Assembly (NCBI RefSeq): GCF_000017405.1
Contig: NC_009667.1
Location: forward strand, 1,908,001 to 1,972,000
Source of the DNA: Brucella anthropi ATCC 49188
GTDB taxonomy: Bacteria; Pseudomonadota; Alphaproteobacteria; Rhizobiales; Rhizobiaceae
Direction of reading: 5' to 3'
Length of the DNA: 64,000 nucleotides
A model generated the notes under the pieces. That model had not been told where the DNA came from, did not search any database, and saw only the letters and a program-made list of their open reading frames with translations. Position 1 is the stretch's first letter. Each line of letters begins with the position of its first letter. Positions 17,096 through 26,817 of the stretch are shown one piece after another. The translations under genes were made by a program, and so were the position numbers.

Positions 17096-17223
17096 TATTG
17101 AAAAGATCCACGATCTGCATGTGTTCACGGGTAAAACGCTTGGAGGAGCGCCGGAATACAGCAGGCGGAAGGTAAAGCGTTAACGCAAACCGGCGGGGAG
17201 TGCCGGACAAGGGAGGAGTGAAC

Positions 17224-18153
17224 ATGCAATCTCTATTGAAATCGGCAGTGGCCGGGGTGGCGTTGCTGGCTGCGTCTTTCGCAGCACACGCGGCCGATAT
17301 TAATATCGTTGTCGTCAGTCACGGTCAGGCATCGGATCCGTTCTGGTCTGTCGTCAAGAACGGCGTTGCCGAAGCGGCAAAGGATACGGGCGCGAAGGTC
17401 GATTATCGTGCGCCAGAAACCTTTGACATGGTGCAGATGGCCCAGCTTATCGATGCGGCGATCAATCAGAAGCCGCAGGGTATTGTGGTTTCCATTCCAG
17501 ATGCGGATGCGCTTGGACCATCGATCCAGCGTGCTGTAGCAGCCGGTATTCCCGTCATTTCCATGAATTCCGGTTCCGATGCCTCGAAGAAGCTCGGCGC
17601 TCTGCTGCATGTTGGACAGGATGAATTTGATGCCGGTAAGGTAGCAGGTGAAGCATTGAAGAATGCTGGCGGCAAAAAGGGCATTTGCGTCAACCAGGAA
17701 GTGGGTAACGTCTCGCTCGATCAGCGCTGCGCAGGCTTCAAAGAGGGCTTTGGTGATGTAACGGTTCTGCCGACATCGACCGATCCTGCTGAAAACGAAG
17801 CCAAGGTTCGCGCTGCTCTGGCATCTGATGCTGCCGTCGACACAATCCTGACGCTCAATGCGACACTTGCAGGTGAACCGGCCGTGAAAGCCGCCGCCGA
17901 AAGCGGTCGCAGCGGAATCCACGTTGCGACGTTCGACATGTCGGCTGGCTTCCTGGAAGCTGTTGAAAAGGGACAGGCGGACTTCGCCATCGACCAGCAG
18001 CAGTTCCTGCAAGGCTACCTTCCGGTCTCGTTCCTCGCGCTTAATGCGAAGTACGGTTTGATGCCGGGCGGCAATGTTCCATCGGGCCCGAACCTGATCA
18101 CCAAAGACAAGGCCAAGCAGGTCGTGGAACTTTCGGCCAAGGGCATCCGGTAA
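17224..18153 (+). CDS. Sugar ABC transporter, periplasmic binding protein
   Basis: 309 residues from ATG 17224, preceded by GGGAGGA. Cleavable signal peptide ending AAHA at about residue 22, then the ribose-binding-protein (type-I periplasmic, COG1879) fold: INIVVVSHGQASDPFWSV, GIVVSIPDADALGPSI, AGIPVISMNSGSD and QFLQGYLPV. It belongs to the CUT2 (ribose/fructose/inositol) class, matching the permease and ATPase genes downstream. The exact sugar cannot be read. It is the first gene of a binding protein, permease, ATPase, SDR operon. Confidence 0.88.
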   Translation: MQSLLKSAVAGVALLAASFAAHAADINIVVVSHGQASDPFWSVVKNGVAEAAKDTGAKVDYRAPETFDMVQMAQLIDAAINQKPQGIVVSIPDADALGPSIQRAVAAGIPVISMNSGSDASKKLGALLHVGQDEFDAGKVAGEALKNAGGKKGICVNQEVGNVSLDQRCAGFKEGFGDVTVLPTSTDPAENEAKVRAALASDAAVDTILTLNATLAGEPAVKAAAESGRSGIHVATFDMSAGFLEAVEKGQADFAIDQQQFLQGYLPVSFLALNAKYGLMPGGNVPSGPNLITKDKAKQVVELSAKGIR

Positions 18154-18240
18154 GCATTGTTTCGACCATCTGATATCGAACCCGCCCATGAAAATGGGCG
18201 GGAACGGGTCTCTGTGCCCAGAATGCATCAGGAGAAGATC

Positions 18241-19371
18241 ATGAGTGAGCCACTTCCCCATGAAAAGGCCAACACAGCGGCGCTATCGAAGGATGAGCGG
18301 CTTCAGTCGGCGAGCCCAATGCAACGGCTCCTGAGCCGACCGGAATTAGGAGCGGTATCCGGCCTGATCCTAATTACGGTCTTTTTCGTTTCAGTTGCCA
18401 ATCCGGCGATGTTTACTGCTGCCGGCATCATGAACTTCATGGCTCCTGCTTCGCAGCTCGGCATTCTGGCAGTCGCCGCAGCGCTTCTTATGATCGGCGG
18501 TGAATTCGACCTGTCTATTGGCTCGATGGTAGCTTTTGCAGGCCTGATCTTCGCCGCTGCCCTTGTCGTCTGGCAGGTGCCGCTCGGTATTGCCATCATC
18601 GTCACACTGCTGTTCGCCGCTTTCGTGGGGATGGTGAATGCGCAGATTGTTATCCGGACTGGATTGCCATCATTTATTGTGACGCTCGCATTCCTGTTCA
18701 TTTTGCGTGGTCTGTCGCTAGTCGGGCTGAAATGGGCAACAGGTGGCGCTACGCAGCTGCGTGGCGTGAAGGAAGCTGTAGCGGGCAGTTATCTTGCGGG
18801 CCTGTTTTCCGGCGATGCTTTTCAGGGACTTTTCGCCTGGATGGCTGAAAACGATCTGATTGACAAATTTCCCAATGGTGAGCCTTCGGTAAAAGGCGTG
18901 CCGGTCGAGGTTCTGTGGTTCATCGCCATCGCACTTATTGCAACCTATGTGCTGGTACGCACACGCTTTGGCAACTGGATTTTCGCGGCCGGCGGTGATG
19001 CTCTGGCTGCACGCAATTCCGGTGTTCCTGTCCGTCGCGTCAAGACAACGCTATTCATGTGCACGGCAATGGCTGCGGCATTGGTGGCTATTCTTACCGT
19101 TCTGGATGCCGGTTCAACTGATGCGCGCCGGGGCTTCCAGAAGGAGTTCGAGGCGATTATCGCTGCGGTCATTGGCGGCTGTCTGCTGACCGGCGGTTAT
19201 GGTTCTGCAATCGGTGCGTTCTTCGGCGCGATCATCTTCGGCATGGTTCTGATCGGGCTGACCTATACCCAGATCGATCAGGACTGGTATCTGGTCTTCC
19301 TGGGAGGAATGCTTCTAATCGCGGTGCTCTTCAACAATTTCATTCGCAAGCGCGCGACCGGCGAGCGCTGA
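18241..19371 (+). CDS. Sugar ABC transporter permease (RbsC/FrcC-like)
   Basis: 376 residues from ATG 18241; an upstream open stretch from 18157 has no ribosome site. About eight to ten membrane segments of the BPD_transp_2 family, with [16 protein letters not shown] and [14 protein letters not shown] ([13 protein letters not shown]) signatures. It is the membrane channel of the importer. The gap to the binding-protein gene (87 bp) contains no strong hairpin; AGGAGAAG precedes the start. Confidence 0.88.
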   Translation: MSEPLPHEKANTAALSKDERLQSASPMQRLLSRPELGAVSGLILITVFFVSVANPAMFTAAGIMNFMAPASQLGILAVAAALLMIGGEFDLSIGSMVAFAGLIFAAALVVWQVPLGIAIIVTLLFAAFVGMVNAQIVIRTGLPSFIVTLAFLFILRGLSLVGLKWATGGATQLRGVKEAVAGSYLAGLFSGDAFQGLFAWMAENDLIDKFPNGEPSVKGVPVEVLWFIAIALIATYVLVRTRFGNWIFAAGGDALAARNSGVPVRRVKTTLFMCTAMAAALVAILTVLDAGSTDARRGFQKEFEAIIAAVIGGCLLTGGYGSAIGAFFGAIIFGMVLIGLTYTQIDQDWYLVFLGGMLLIAVLFNNFIRKRATGER

Positions 19372-19385
19372 GAGGGAGATTTGCC

Positions 19386-20165
19386 ATGACGACACCCATC
19401 ATCGAAGTTCGCAATCTCGTTAAACATTTCGGTCCGGTCATTGCATTGAACGGTGTTTCATTGAGCGTCGAACCGGGGCAGGTCCATTGCCTGCTTGGCG
19501 ACAATGGAGCCGGTAAATCAACCCTGATCAAGACGCTTTCTGGCGTGCACAAGCCGACCAGTGGCGACTTTCTGGTCGAAGGAAAGCCTGTCACCTTCAA
19601 CAGTCCGCGCGATGCGCTCGATCATGGGATTGCGACAGTTTATCAGGATCTTGCGATGATCCCGCTAATGTCGGTCATGCGGAATTTCTTTCTGGGACGG
19701 GAACCGACCAAAGGCATCGGCCCGATACGCTGGTTCGATACGCAGCAGGCGGAAGAAGTTACGCGTGAGGAGATGCGCAAGATCGGGATCGATGTCCGTG
19801 ATCCGCAGCAGGCTGTCGGAACGCTTTCCGGCGGTGAGCGGCAGTGTGTGGCGATTGCCCGCGCCGTCTATTTCGGCGCGAAAGTGTTGATCCTCGATGA
19901 ACCGACTTCCGCGCTGGGGGTCCGGCAAACGGCGATGGTTCTCAAATACATCAATCTGGTGCGCTCACGCGGGCTGGGTGTGATCTTCATTACACACAAT
20001 GTCCGTCATGCTCATGCGGTCGGTGACAAATTCACAGTTCTCAATCGCGGGATAACGCTTGGAACGCGAACGAAGAACGATGTGGACATGGACGAATTGC
20101 AAAGCCTCATGGCAGGTGGGCAGGAACTCGCCGACCTGACTGCTGAACTGGGCGGTCGGGTCTGA
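19386..20165 (+). CDS. Sugar ABC transporter ATP-binding protein (single-domain, FrcA-like)
   Basis: 259 residues, one ATPase domain: Walker [11 protein letters not shown]-loop VYQDLAM, signature [15 protein letters not shown], Walker [13 protein letters not shown] and switch His in [13 protein letters not shown]2 importers such as ribose use a two-domain ATPase, whereas the fructose FrcA type has one domain of this length; this gene matches the latter, and should act as a homodimer. The start follows the permease stop by 14 nt with GAGGGAG between. Confidence 0.88.
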   Translation: MTTPIIEVRNLVKHFGPVIALNGVSLSVEPGQVHCLLGDNGAGKSTLIKTLSGVHKPTSGDFLVEGKPVTFNSPRDALDHGIATVYQDLAMIPLMSVMRNFFLGREPTKGIGPIRWFDTQQAEEVTREEMRKIGIDVRDPQQAVGTLSGGERQCVAIARAVYFGAKVLILDEPTSALGVRQTAMVLKYINLVRSRGLGVIFITHNVRHAHAVGDKFTVLNRGITLGTRTKNDVDMDELQSLMAGGQELADLTAELGGRV

Positions 20166-20186
20166 CCGGGATTTTCGGAGCGTAGA

Positions 20187-20996
20187 ATGAACGGACAATT
20201 CAATGGCAAAGTTGCCGTCATTACCGGAAGCACGCAAGGGCTTGGCGCAGCAACTGCGAAACTGTTTGCAGAGAGAGGCGCCAAAGGTCTCGTTATATGC
20301 GGGCGTTCGGTTGAAAAAGGGCGAGCGCAAGTCGATCAGTTGGCAAATCTCGGAGCCAAAGCGGTCTTCGTGCAGGCTGATCTTGAGAAGGTGGAAGACT
20401 GCCGCAAGATCGTTTCGGAAGCCGACCGTGTTTTTGGAAGGCTGGACGTTCTCGTAAACGCTGCTGGTTTGACGGATCGGGGCACCATTCTGGATACGAG
20501 CCCGGAATTGTTCGACCGCTTGTTTGCGGTGAATACACGAGCGCCATTCTTCCTCATTCAAGAAGCGATAGAGCTGTTCCGGCGCGACAAGATCGAGGGA
20601 ACGATTGTCAATATTTCTTCGATGTCGTCCATGGGCGGCCAGCCTTTCATTGCAGCCTATTGCGCTTCCAAGGGGGCGCTGGACACACTGACCCGCAACG
20701 TAGCCTATTCGGTTTTGCGCAATCGTATTCGCATCAATAGCCTGAATATTGGCTGGATGGCATCAGACGGCGAAGACCGTATCCAACGCGAGTTTCACAA
20801 TGCGCCGGAGAACTGGCTGGATGAAGCGGCTAAGAGCCAGCCTTTCGGAAGGCTGATTGAACCGGTCGAAGTTGCCCGCGCGATAGCATTTCTGGCTTCG
20901 GAAGAATCCGGCTTGATGACTGGCGCCATCGTGAATTTCGATCAATCCATTTGGGGCGCTTACGGTTCATCTCCACATCCCGATCAGCCGCTTTGA
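20187..20996 (+). CDS. Short-chain dehydrogenase/reductase
   Basis: 269 residues of the classical SDR family. Cofactor motif TGSTQGLG (residues 14-21), NAAG (about 91), catalytic Ser in NISSMSSMGG and the YCASK active-site Tyr-X3-Lys (about 161-165). It lies 21 nt after the ABC ATPase and ends the operon. With the divergent Gfo/Idh enzyme it offers two dehydrogenases for the imported sugar or polyol, a common catabolic layout. The substrate is unknown. Confidence 0.87.
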   Translation: MNGQFNGKVAVITGSTQGLGAATAKLFAERGAKGLVICGRSVEKGRAQVDQLANLGAKAVFVQADLEKVEDCRKIVSEADRVFGRLDVLVNAAGLTDRGTILDTSPELFDRLFAVNTRAPFFLIQEAIELFRRDKIEGTIVNISSMSSMGGQPFIAAYCASKGALDTLTRNVAYSVLRNRIRINSLNIGWMASDGEDRIQREFHNAPENWLDEAAKSQPFGRLIEPVEVARAIAFLASEESGLMTGAIVNFDQSIWGAYGSSPHPDQPL

Positions 20997-21343
20997 GCGT
21001 TTGATAGTATCTGTGTGTTTGAATGAACGGGATAGTAACCGGTTCAATAGCTGAAATGGCGCGGAAGGTATTTCGTTGAAATTACCAATGATTTTTGTGT
21101 TGCCTTGTTCGAGTATTGCTTGAGAAAGCCCAAAAATATTGTGAGGAACATTTACGATCCTGCTTGCGCTTGCAATTTCAGGTAGTTAGAGCATCTGTCT
21201 GCCTGACCGATTCAGGCTGTGTGTTTTAAGCAGTTGTTTCAGCCGTATTTACGCGATGTCGAAACCTCCCTTTCGTCAGTGAATTCGTTCTGGCAATGGC
21301 TTGCACAGACACCGTTTTAATTTGCGCTGAAAGGACCAGCATC
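20997..21343. other. Intergenic region without a gene
   Basis: 347 bp. The only structure I see is a small hairpin GCCTGA (21201-21206) with TCAGGC (21212-21217), preceded by AGAGCATCTG, which may be a decayed palindromic repeat. No open frame with a ribosome site was found. Confidence 0.5.
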
Positions 21344-23392
21344 GTGGAGCAGGCAAAGAACGGAACCCGTAAGGGTGGGCGCAAGGCGCTGTGGGCGGCA
21401 GTTGCGGTAATCGCTATCGCTGCTGCCGGTTTGACCGGATACAAGATCACACTTGAGAACACGATCACGTCGCAGCTTGAAAAGCGTGGCGGCAAAGCAT
21501 CTTCCGTCGAAGCCGACTTTCTCGGACGTATTCATCTGCGCGACGTGACGTTGCCGTTGAAGGATGGCTCCAACGTCCGTATCGCTTCGGTTGACGGTCG
21601 CCCCAAGTTTCTGTTCCTGACCGGCATGTTGAATGCGTCGGGCATTGATACGGAGATCGGAAACTACAAGGTTTCCATTCCAAGCGTGGCAATCGAAGAC
21701 GCTAATTTCGATACAGCCATGCTGAAGGATACTTTCGGCAATAGCGGTCTGACGCTGCCGGAACGCGTTGGTCGTTTCTCGGCAAAGCGCCTGACTGCGC
21801 AGGAAATCAAGGTTGTCCAGACAGTCGCGAATAACGAACAGAACATCGTCTATAAGGACGTTGCGCTGGAAGATATCAACCTCGGTAAGGTTGCTCGTTA
21901 TACGGCGGGCGGCACGATTTTCGACTTCACGATCCAAGTGCCGGGTGAAGACGGCGAAAAAGTCACGGACAAGATGACAGGCACCATGGGTGCCGCAGAG
22001 GGCAAAGACATTGATGGTGTCTTCCTCGCCCGCCTCTATACCGAAAAGGCAGGCCCGGACGATAAGGAAGCAAAGCCGGTCTATGGCCCGTTTTCGGCGA
22101 AGAACATCGTCATGAAGACGAAGGATGCGAACTTCAGCTACGATGAGATTCGCAGCAACGGTTTCACGGCTCGTATGCCCGCCGTACCGTTCACCGAAAC
22201 CTTGGAGAAGCTCCAGTCTCTCGAAAATGCGGACGAACTTTCACAGGAAGAGACGCGCGAGCTTATTCTTCAGTTGAGTTCCCTGTTCGACACGATCGGT
22301 AAGGGCGATGTCGAAATGCTCGGCATGAAGATCGAGCCAACTGATTCATCGAAAGGCAAGGGCAGTATCGAACGCGTCGCAGTTGCTTTCGACAATCAGA
22401 AGATGGATGCGACCATCAAAGGCTTGGCCTTCTCCGAAGGTCAGGACTACATGAAGATGGAGGAAGCTTCCTTGAAGGGCTTCTCCTGGGCGACTTCAGT
22501 CGAAGCCTTGAAGAAGTTTGCGGCGCTGAATGAGGACGAAGTTGAAAACTTCCCTTTCACGACCATGCTTCCGGAATTCGGCACGCTTCGGGTAGTGGGG
22601 ATCGACGCCGATCTGCCGTACGAAAAGTCTGAAGATGTGGACGCAGGCGAGGAAAATGCGGATGAGGGAGAGCAGGCTGCAACCGAAGAATCGTCGGTTC
22701 CTTCGCTGCCTGAACGCATTCAGTTTGCCATGAAGAACTATGAAGTCGCTCTCAACAAGCCTTACAACGGTATTCCGACCGATGTGCGCGTCGCTTACGA
22801 AGACATGTCGATCAAAGTGCCGACACAGGCTGATGACGAGTTCTACCAGCAGCTTCGGAAGCTTGGTTATGATAGTCTCACCATGTCTTCAAACTTCGAA
22901 GCAAGCTGGGATGAGGCAAACCAGGATCTGATCATCAAGGACATTTCGATCAGCGGTAAGGATATGGGTTCCGTATCCATGTCTGGTTTGATGGGCGGAC
23001 TGACGAAGGAATTCTTCTCTGGCGATAAGGTGATGATGCAGGTCGCTCTGCTCGGGCTCAAGGCCAAGCAGGTAAACCTGAAGGTTGAAGAAAAGGGCAT
23101 TATCGCTAACGCGATCAAAATTTATGCCGAAGAAAAAGATATGTCGGAAGACGAAGTACGCGGCACGATGTCTCTGATGGCTGCAGCCGCTCTGCAAGAG
23201 CTGGCAGCGGAGCAGCCACAGTTGCAGGATGTTGCGACGGCGTTTTCGACGTTCTTGGCTAAGCCGAATATTTTCGAGCTGACCGTCAAGTCGAAAGCCG
23301 AAAAAGGCATTGGCGCTCTCGAAATGGTAGCTGCATCGCAGGATCCGACCTTGCTGCTCGACAAGGTCGATATCGAAGCCAAGGCGGAATGA
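21344..23392 (+). CDS. Membrane-anchored periplasmic protein of unknown function (682 aa)
   Basis: I do not recognise the family. I choose the GTG at 21344, preceded by GAAAGGA, over a start 48 nt upstream with no ribosome site. After about 15 basic residues comes one membrane segment (ALWAAVAVIAIAAAGLTGY), and the rest is predicted periplasmic, acidic, with many alternating-hydrophobic stretches and a low-complexity Glu/Asp linker (about residues 433-455: EDVDAGEENADEGEQAATEE-like). The architecture of one N-terminal anchor plus a long beta-rich body recalls AsmA/DUF945-type lipid-transfer proteins, but I cannot confirm this. It is monocistronic and has its own terminator. Confidence 0.75.
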   Translation: MEQAKNGTRKGGRKALWAAVAVIAIAAAGLTGYKITLENTITSQLEKRGGKASSVEADFLGRIHLRDVTLPLKDGSNVRIASVDGRPKFLFLTGMLNASGIDTEIGNYKVSIPSVAIEDANFDTAMLKDTFGNSGLTLPERVGRFSAKRLTAQEIKVVQTVANNEQNIVYKDVALEDINLGKVARYTAGGTIFDFTIQVPGEDGEKVTDKMTGTMGAAEGKDIDGVFLARLYTEKAGPDDKEAKPVYGPFSAKNIVMKTKDANFSYDEIRSNGFTARMPAVPFTETLEKLQSLENADELSQEETRELILQLSSLFDTIGKGDVEMLGMKIEPTDSSKGKGSIERVAVAFDNQKMDATIKGLAFSEGQDYMKMEEASLKGFSWATSVEALKKFAALNEDEVENFPFTTMLPEFGTLRVVGIDADLPYEKSEDVDAGEENADEGEQAATEESSVPSLPERIQFAMKNYEVALNKPYNGIPTDVRVAYEDMSIKVPTQADDEFYQQLRKLGYDSLTMSSNFEASWDEANQDLIIKDISISGKDMGSVSMSGLMGGLTKEFFSGDKVMMQVALLGLKAKQVNLKVEEKGIIANAIKIYAEEKDMSEDEVRGTMSLMAAAALQELAAEQPQLQDVATAFSTFLAKPNIFELTVKSKAEKGIGALEMVAASQDPTLLLDKVDIEAKAE

Positions 23393-23416
23393 TCGACTAT
23401 TCCGCTGATCTGAGTG

Positions 23417-23444
23417 AAACGCCGGCCTTTGGCCGGCGTTTCTG
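23417..23444 (+). terminator. Intrinsic terminator after the 682-aa gene
   Basis: AAACGCCGGCC (23417-23427) pairs perfectly with GGCCGGCGTTT (23431-23441), 3-nt loop, followed by CTG. The stem itself ends in T residues. Confidence 0.75.
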
Positions 23445-23531
23445 TAATCAGAGCTTCACCAAAACATTACACAAGGGTCATGCCCTTGATATATAAGGGT
23501 CCTAGTAAGCCTCGGAAATAACGAGGCCAAC

Positions 23532-25076
23532 ATGACCAGAAAAAATGTCCTGCTTATCGTCGTTGATCAATGGCGAGCAGATTTTATCCCCCACCTGATG
23601 CGGGCGGAGGGTCGCGAACCCTTCCTCAAAACTCCCAATCTTGATCGCTTGTGCCGGGAAGGCTTGACCTTCCGCAACCACGTCACAACCTGTGTGCCGT
23701 GTGGACCAGCAAGGGCAAGCTTGCTTACTGGCCTTTACCTGATGAACCATCGGGCGGTACAGAACACTGTTCCGCTTGATCAGCGCCATTTGAACCTCGG
23801 CAAAGCCCTCCGCGCCATCGGCTATGATCCCGCGCTCATTGGTTACACGACGACGACGCCTGACCCGCGTTCGACGTCCCCAAGAGATCCGCGTTTCACG
23901 GTTCTTGGCGATATCATGGACGGGTTTCGCTCAGTGGGCGCATTCGAACCCAATATGGACGGATATTTCGGCTGGGTGGCGCAGAACGGTTTTGAACTGC
24001 CGGAGAACCGGGAAGATATCTGGCTGCCAGAAGGGGAGTATTCCGTTCCCGGTGCTACCGACAAGCCGTCGCGTATCCCGAAGGAGTTCTCGGATTCCAC
24101 ATTCTTCACGGAACGCGCGCTGACCTACCTTAAGGGCAGGGATGGCAAGCCATTCTTTCTGCATCTAGGTTACTACCGCCCGCACCCGCCATTCGTCGCC
24201 TCCGCGCCTTATCATGCGATGTACAAGGCCGAAGATATGCCTGCGCCGGTTCGCGCGGAAAGTCCGGATGCCGAAGCGGCACAGCATCCGCTTATGAAGC
24301 ACTATATAGATCATATCAGGCGTGGTTCGTTTTTCCATGGGGCGGAAGGCTCCGGCGCAACGCTGGACGAAGGCGAGATTCGCCAGATGCGCGCCACCTA
24401 TTGCGGCCTGATTACGGAAATCGACGATTGTCTGGGGCGGGTCTTCGCTTACCTTGATGAAACTGGTCAGTGGGACGACACACTAATCATCTTCACCAGC
24501 GACCATGGTGAGCAGCTCGGTGATCATCATCTGCTCGGCAAGATCGGCTACAACGACGAAAGTTTCCGTATTCCTTTGGTTATAAAGGATGCGGGGGAGA
24601 ACCGGCACGCTGGCCAGATCGAAGATGGGTTTTCCGAAAGCATCGATGTCATGCCCACCATCCTCGAATGGCTCGGCGGGGAAACGCCACGCGCTTGCGA
24701 CGGACGTTCGCTGTTGCCATTTCTGGGTGAGGGAAAACCCGCCGACTGGCGCACAGAATTGCATTACGAATTCGACTTCCGCGACGTCTTCTACGATCAG
24801 CCGCAGAACTCGGTACAGCTCTCCCAGGATGATTGCAGCCTCTGTGTGATCGAGGACGAGAACTACAAGTACGTGCATTTTGCGGCCCTGCCGCCGCTGT
24901 TCTTCGATTTGAAGGCGGACCCGCACGAATTCAACAATCTGGCTGAAGACCCCGCTTATGCGGCTCTCGTTCGCGACTACGCCCAGAAGGCTTTGTCGTG
25001 GCGACTGTCTCATGCCGACCGGACACTGACCCATTACAGATCCGGCCCGCAAGGGCTCACAACGCGCAACCATTGA
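23532..25076 (+). CDS. pehA: Phosphonate monoester hydrolase / phosphodiesterase (sulfatase fold)
   Basis: 514 residues. The formylglycine motif CGPARASLLTG has its Cys at residue 57, and Asp12, Asn78, Tyr105, Thr107, Asp324 and His325 are present at the very positions I know for the Rhizobium leguminosarum and Burkholderia caryophylli phosphonate monoester hydrolases. These alkaline-phosphatase superfamily enzymes use a formylglycine nucleophile and are promiscuous toward phosphonate monoesters, phosphodiesters and sulfate esters. Overall length and the C-terminal LSHADRTLTHYRSGP block also agree. No signal peptide, so it is cytoplasmic and needs maturation of Cys57. GAGG precedes the ATG. 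It starts 16 nt before, and is in line with, a peptide-type ABC importer, which probably brings in its substrate. Confidence 0.93.
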   Translation: MTRKNVLLIVVDQWRADFIPHLMRAEGREPFLKTPNLDRLCREGLTFRNHVTTCVPCGPARASLLTGLYLMNHRAVQNTVPLDQRHLNLGKALRAIGYDPALIGYTTTTPDPRSTSPRDPRFTVLGDIMDGFRSVGAFEPNMDGYFGWVAQNGFELPENREDIWLPEGEYSVPGATDKPSRIPKEFSDSTFFTERALTYLKGRDGKPFFLHLGYYRPHPPFVASAPYHAMYKAEDMPAPVRAESPDAEAAQHPLMKHYIDHIRRGSFFHGAEGSGATLDEGEIRQMRATYCGLITEIDDCLGRVFAYLDETGQWDDTLIIFTSDHGEQLGDHHLLGKIGYNDESFRIPLVIKDAGENRHAGQIEDGFSESIDVMPTILEWLGGETPRACDGRSLLPFLGEGKPADWRTELHYEFDFRDVFYDQPQNSVQLSQDDCSLCVIEDENYKYVHFAALPPLFFDLKADPHEFNNLAEDPAYAALVRDYAQKALSWRLSHADRTLTHYRSGPQGLTTRNH

Positions 25077-25092
25077 TCTCAGGAGCAACCAA

Positions 25093-26727
25093 ATGATCAA
25101 TCTGACCCGACGCGGAATGCTTGGCCTTTCAGCCGGCGCCGCCGGTTCGCTCGTCCTGCCGCGATTTGCAATCGCACAGGCTGACAATCGCCCATCGATC
25201 ACCATTGCTGTGCAGAAGGTGGCAAACAGCAACACGCTTGACGTTCTTCGCGAACAGTCGAATGTCGGCGAACGCGTTTTCTTTTCCAGTATCTGGGAGG
25301 CGTTGATCGACCGCGACTGGCTGGGCGGTCTTTCGGCTGTGCCTGGTCTTGCGACCGAATGGACCCGCATCGATGACAAGACGGTCGAGCTAAAGCTCCG
25401 TCAGGGGGTGAAGTTCCACAATGGCGATGAGATGACCGCCGAAGACGTTGCCTTCACTTTTGGCAAGGAGCGCATGTTTGGCGACACGCAACCAGCCGAA
25501 GGCAAGACGATTTACGTCACGGAGAAAAATCCGCTCGGTCGTGAAAGCAAGGAACTGCCGCTTGAAGTGCCAGCGACGGCACGTCGTTCCTGGCCAGCCT
25601 TGCTGGGTGTCGAAATTGTCGACAAATACACGGTGCGCTTCAAGAATGGTACGCCAGACGTCACCATGGAAGGCCGTATCTCCCGTTACGGTAGCCAGAT
25701 TATGAGCCGTCGTGGCTGGGAAGAGTCGCCTAGCTATCTCGACTGGGCGCGCAAGCCGGTTACCACCGGGCCCTACAAGGTTGTCGAGTTCAAGCCGGAC
25801 AACATGCTGGTGCTCGAAGCTCACGACGAATATTGGGGTGGACGCCCACCGCTGAAGCAGATCCGTTTCATCGAGGTGCCGGAAGTTGCCTCCCGCATCA
25901 ATGGTCTGCTCTCGGGCGAATATCAGTTTGCCTGCGATATTCCACCGGATCAGATCGAAGGTATCGAAAAGAATGACGCTTTCGAGGTTCAGGGCGGTAC
26001 GATCCTCAACCACCGTCTAACTGTATTCGACAAGTTCCATCCGCAACTGGAAAATCCGTTGGTGCGTCGCGCATTTACCCATGCGATCGACCGTCAGGCG
26101 ATCGTGGATTCGTTGTGGGCCGGTCGTACGGTCGTTCCGGCTGGTCTCCAGTGGGACTACTATGGCGATATGTTCGTTCAGGGCTGGAGTGTTCCGGAAT
26201 ATAACCCGGATCTCGCCAAGCAGCTTCTAAAAGAAGCCGGTTACAAGGGCGATGCCATCCCTTACCGCCTGCTCAACAACTACTACACGAACCAGACCCC
26301 AACCGCGCAGATCCTTGTGGAGATGTGGAACCAGGTGGGGCTGAACGTCGAAATTCAGATGCAGGAAAACTGGCAGCAGGTTCTGGAGAAGAGCCCAGGA
26401 CGTGCCGTGCGCGACTGGTCCAATTCCGCACCGTTCAACGATCCGGTTTCGTCTATCGTCAGCCAGCATGGCCCGAATGGTCAGCAGCAACAGGTCGGTG
26501 AATGGACGAATGAGGAGGCGAACAAGCTTTCCGTCATTATGGAAACGAGCACGGATCACGCCAAGCGCAAGGAAGCATTCAAGCGGATGCTGGAAATCTG
26601 CGAACGTGAAGATCCAGCCTACACCGTCCTTCACCAGAACGCGACTTTCACCGCCAAGCCGAAGTCATTGAAGTGGAAGGCGGCGCCCGCTTTCGCGATG
26701 GACTTCCGCAAAAACAACTGGGCCTGA
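25093..26727 (+). CDS. ABC transporter substrate-binding protein, peptide/opine class (SBP_bac_5)
   Basis: 544 residues, normal for the DppA/OppA class. The N terminus LTRRGMLGLSAGAAGSL has a twin-arginine-type signal (TRRGML), cleaved near FAIAQA. Mature part contains the family block LKLRQGVKFHNGDEMTAEDVAFTF read as LRQGVKFHNGDEMTAEDV, and the later PLVRRAFTHAIDRQ. Class members bind peptides, but also opines, oligosaccharides and phosphonate-like compounds. It sits 16 nt after the phosphonate monoester hydrolase and before four matching ABC genes. Ligand unknown; a phosphonate or phosphodiester compound is my inference. Confidence 0.9.
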   Translation: MINLTRRGMLGLSAGAAGSLVLPRFAIAQADNRPSITIAVQKVANSNTLDVLREQSNVGERVFFSSIWEALIDRDWLGGLSAVPGLATEWTRIDDKTVELKLRQGVKFHNGDEMTAEDVAFTFGKERMFGDTQPAEGKTIYVTEKNPLGRESKELPLEVPATARRSWPALLGVEIVDKYTVRFKNGTPDVTMEGRISRYGSQIMSRRGWEESPSYLDWARKPVTTGPYKVVEFKPDNMLVLEAHDEYWGGRPPLKQIRFIEVPEVASRINGLLSGEYQFACDIPPDQIEGIEKNDAFEVQGGTILNHRLTVFDKFHPQLENPLVRRAFTHAIDRQAIVDSLWAGRTVVPAGLQWDYYGDMFVQGWSVPEYNPDLAKQLLKEAGYKGDAIPYRLLNNYYTNQTPTAQILVEMWNQVGLNVEIQMQENWQQVLEKSPGRAVRDWSNSAPFNDPVSSIVSQHGPNGQQQQVGEWTNEEANKLSVIMETSTDHAKRKEAFKRMLEICEREDPAYTVLHQNATFTAKPKSLKWKAAPAFAMDFRKNNWA

Positions 26728-26740
26728 TCCATTTGTAGAG

Positions 26741-26769
26741 GCGAGCCCGGCTCAATCGGGCTCGCTTTT
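26741..26769 (+). terminator. Intrinsic terminator/attenuator between binding-protein and ATPase genes
   Basis: GCGAGCCCG (26741-26749) pairs with CGGGCTCGC (26757-26765), loop of 7 nt, followed by TTTT. Placed 14 nt after the binding-protein stop inside the operon, it would let the binding protein be made in excess over the membrane parts. Confidence 0.75.
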
Positions 26770-26817
26770 CCTTTGGGGTTTCAAACCCCGCGACTGTGAA
26801 TGAACCAGAAGGATTGC

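Noticed and set aside
17233..18261. 342-residue minus-strand open frame opposite the sugar-binding protein
   Set aside because: Shadow of a clear gene with signal peptide on the other strand.
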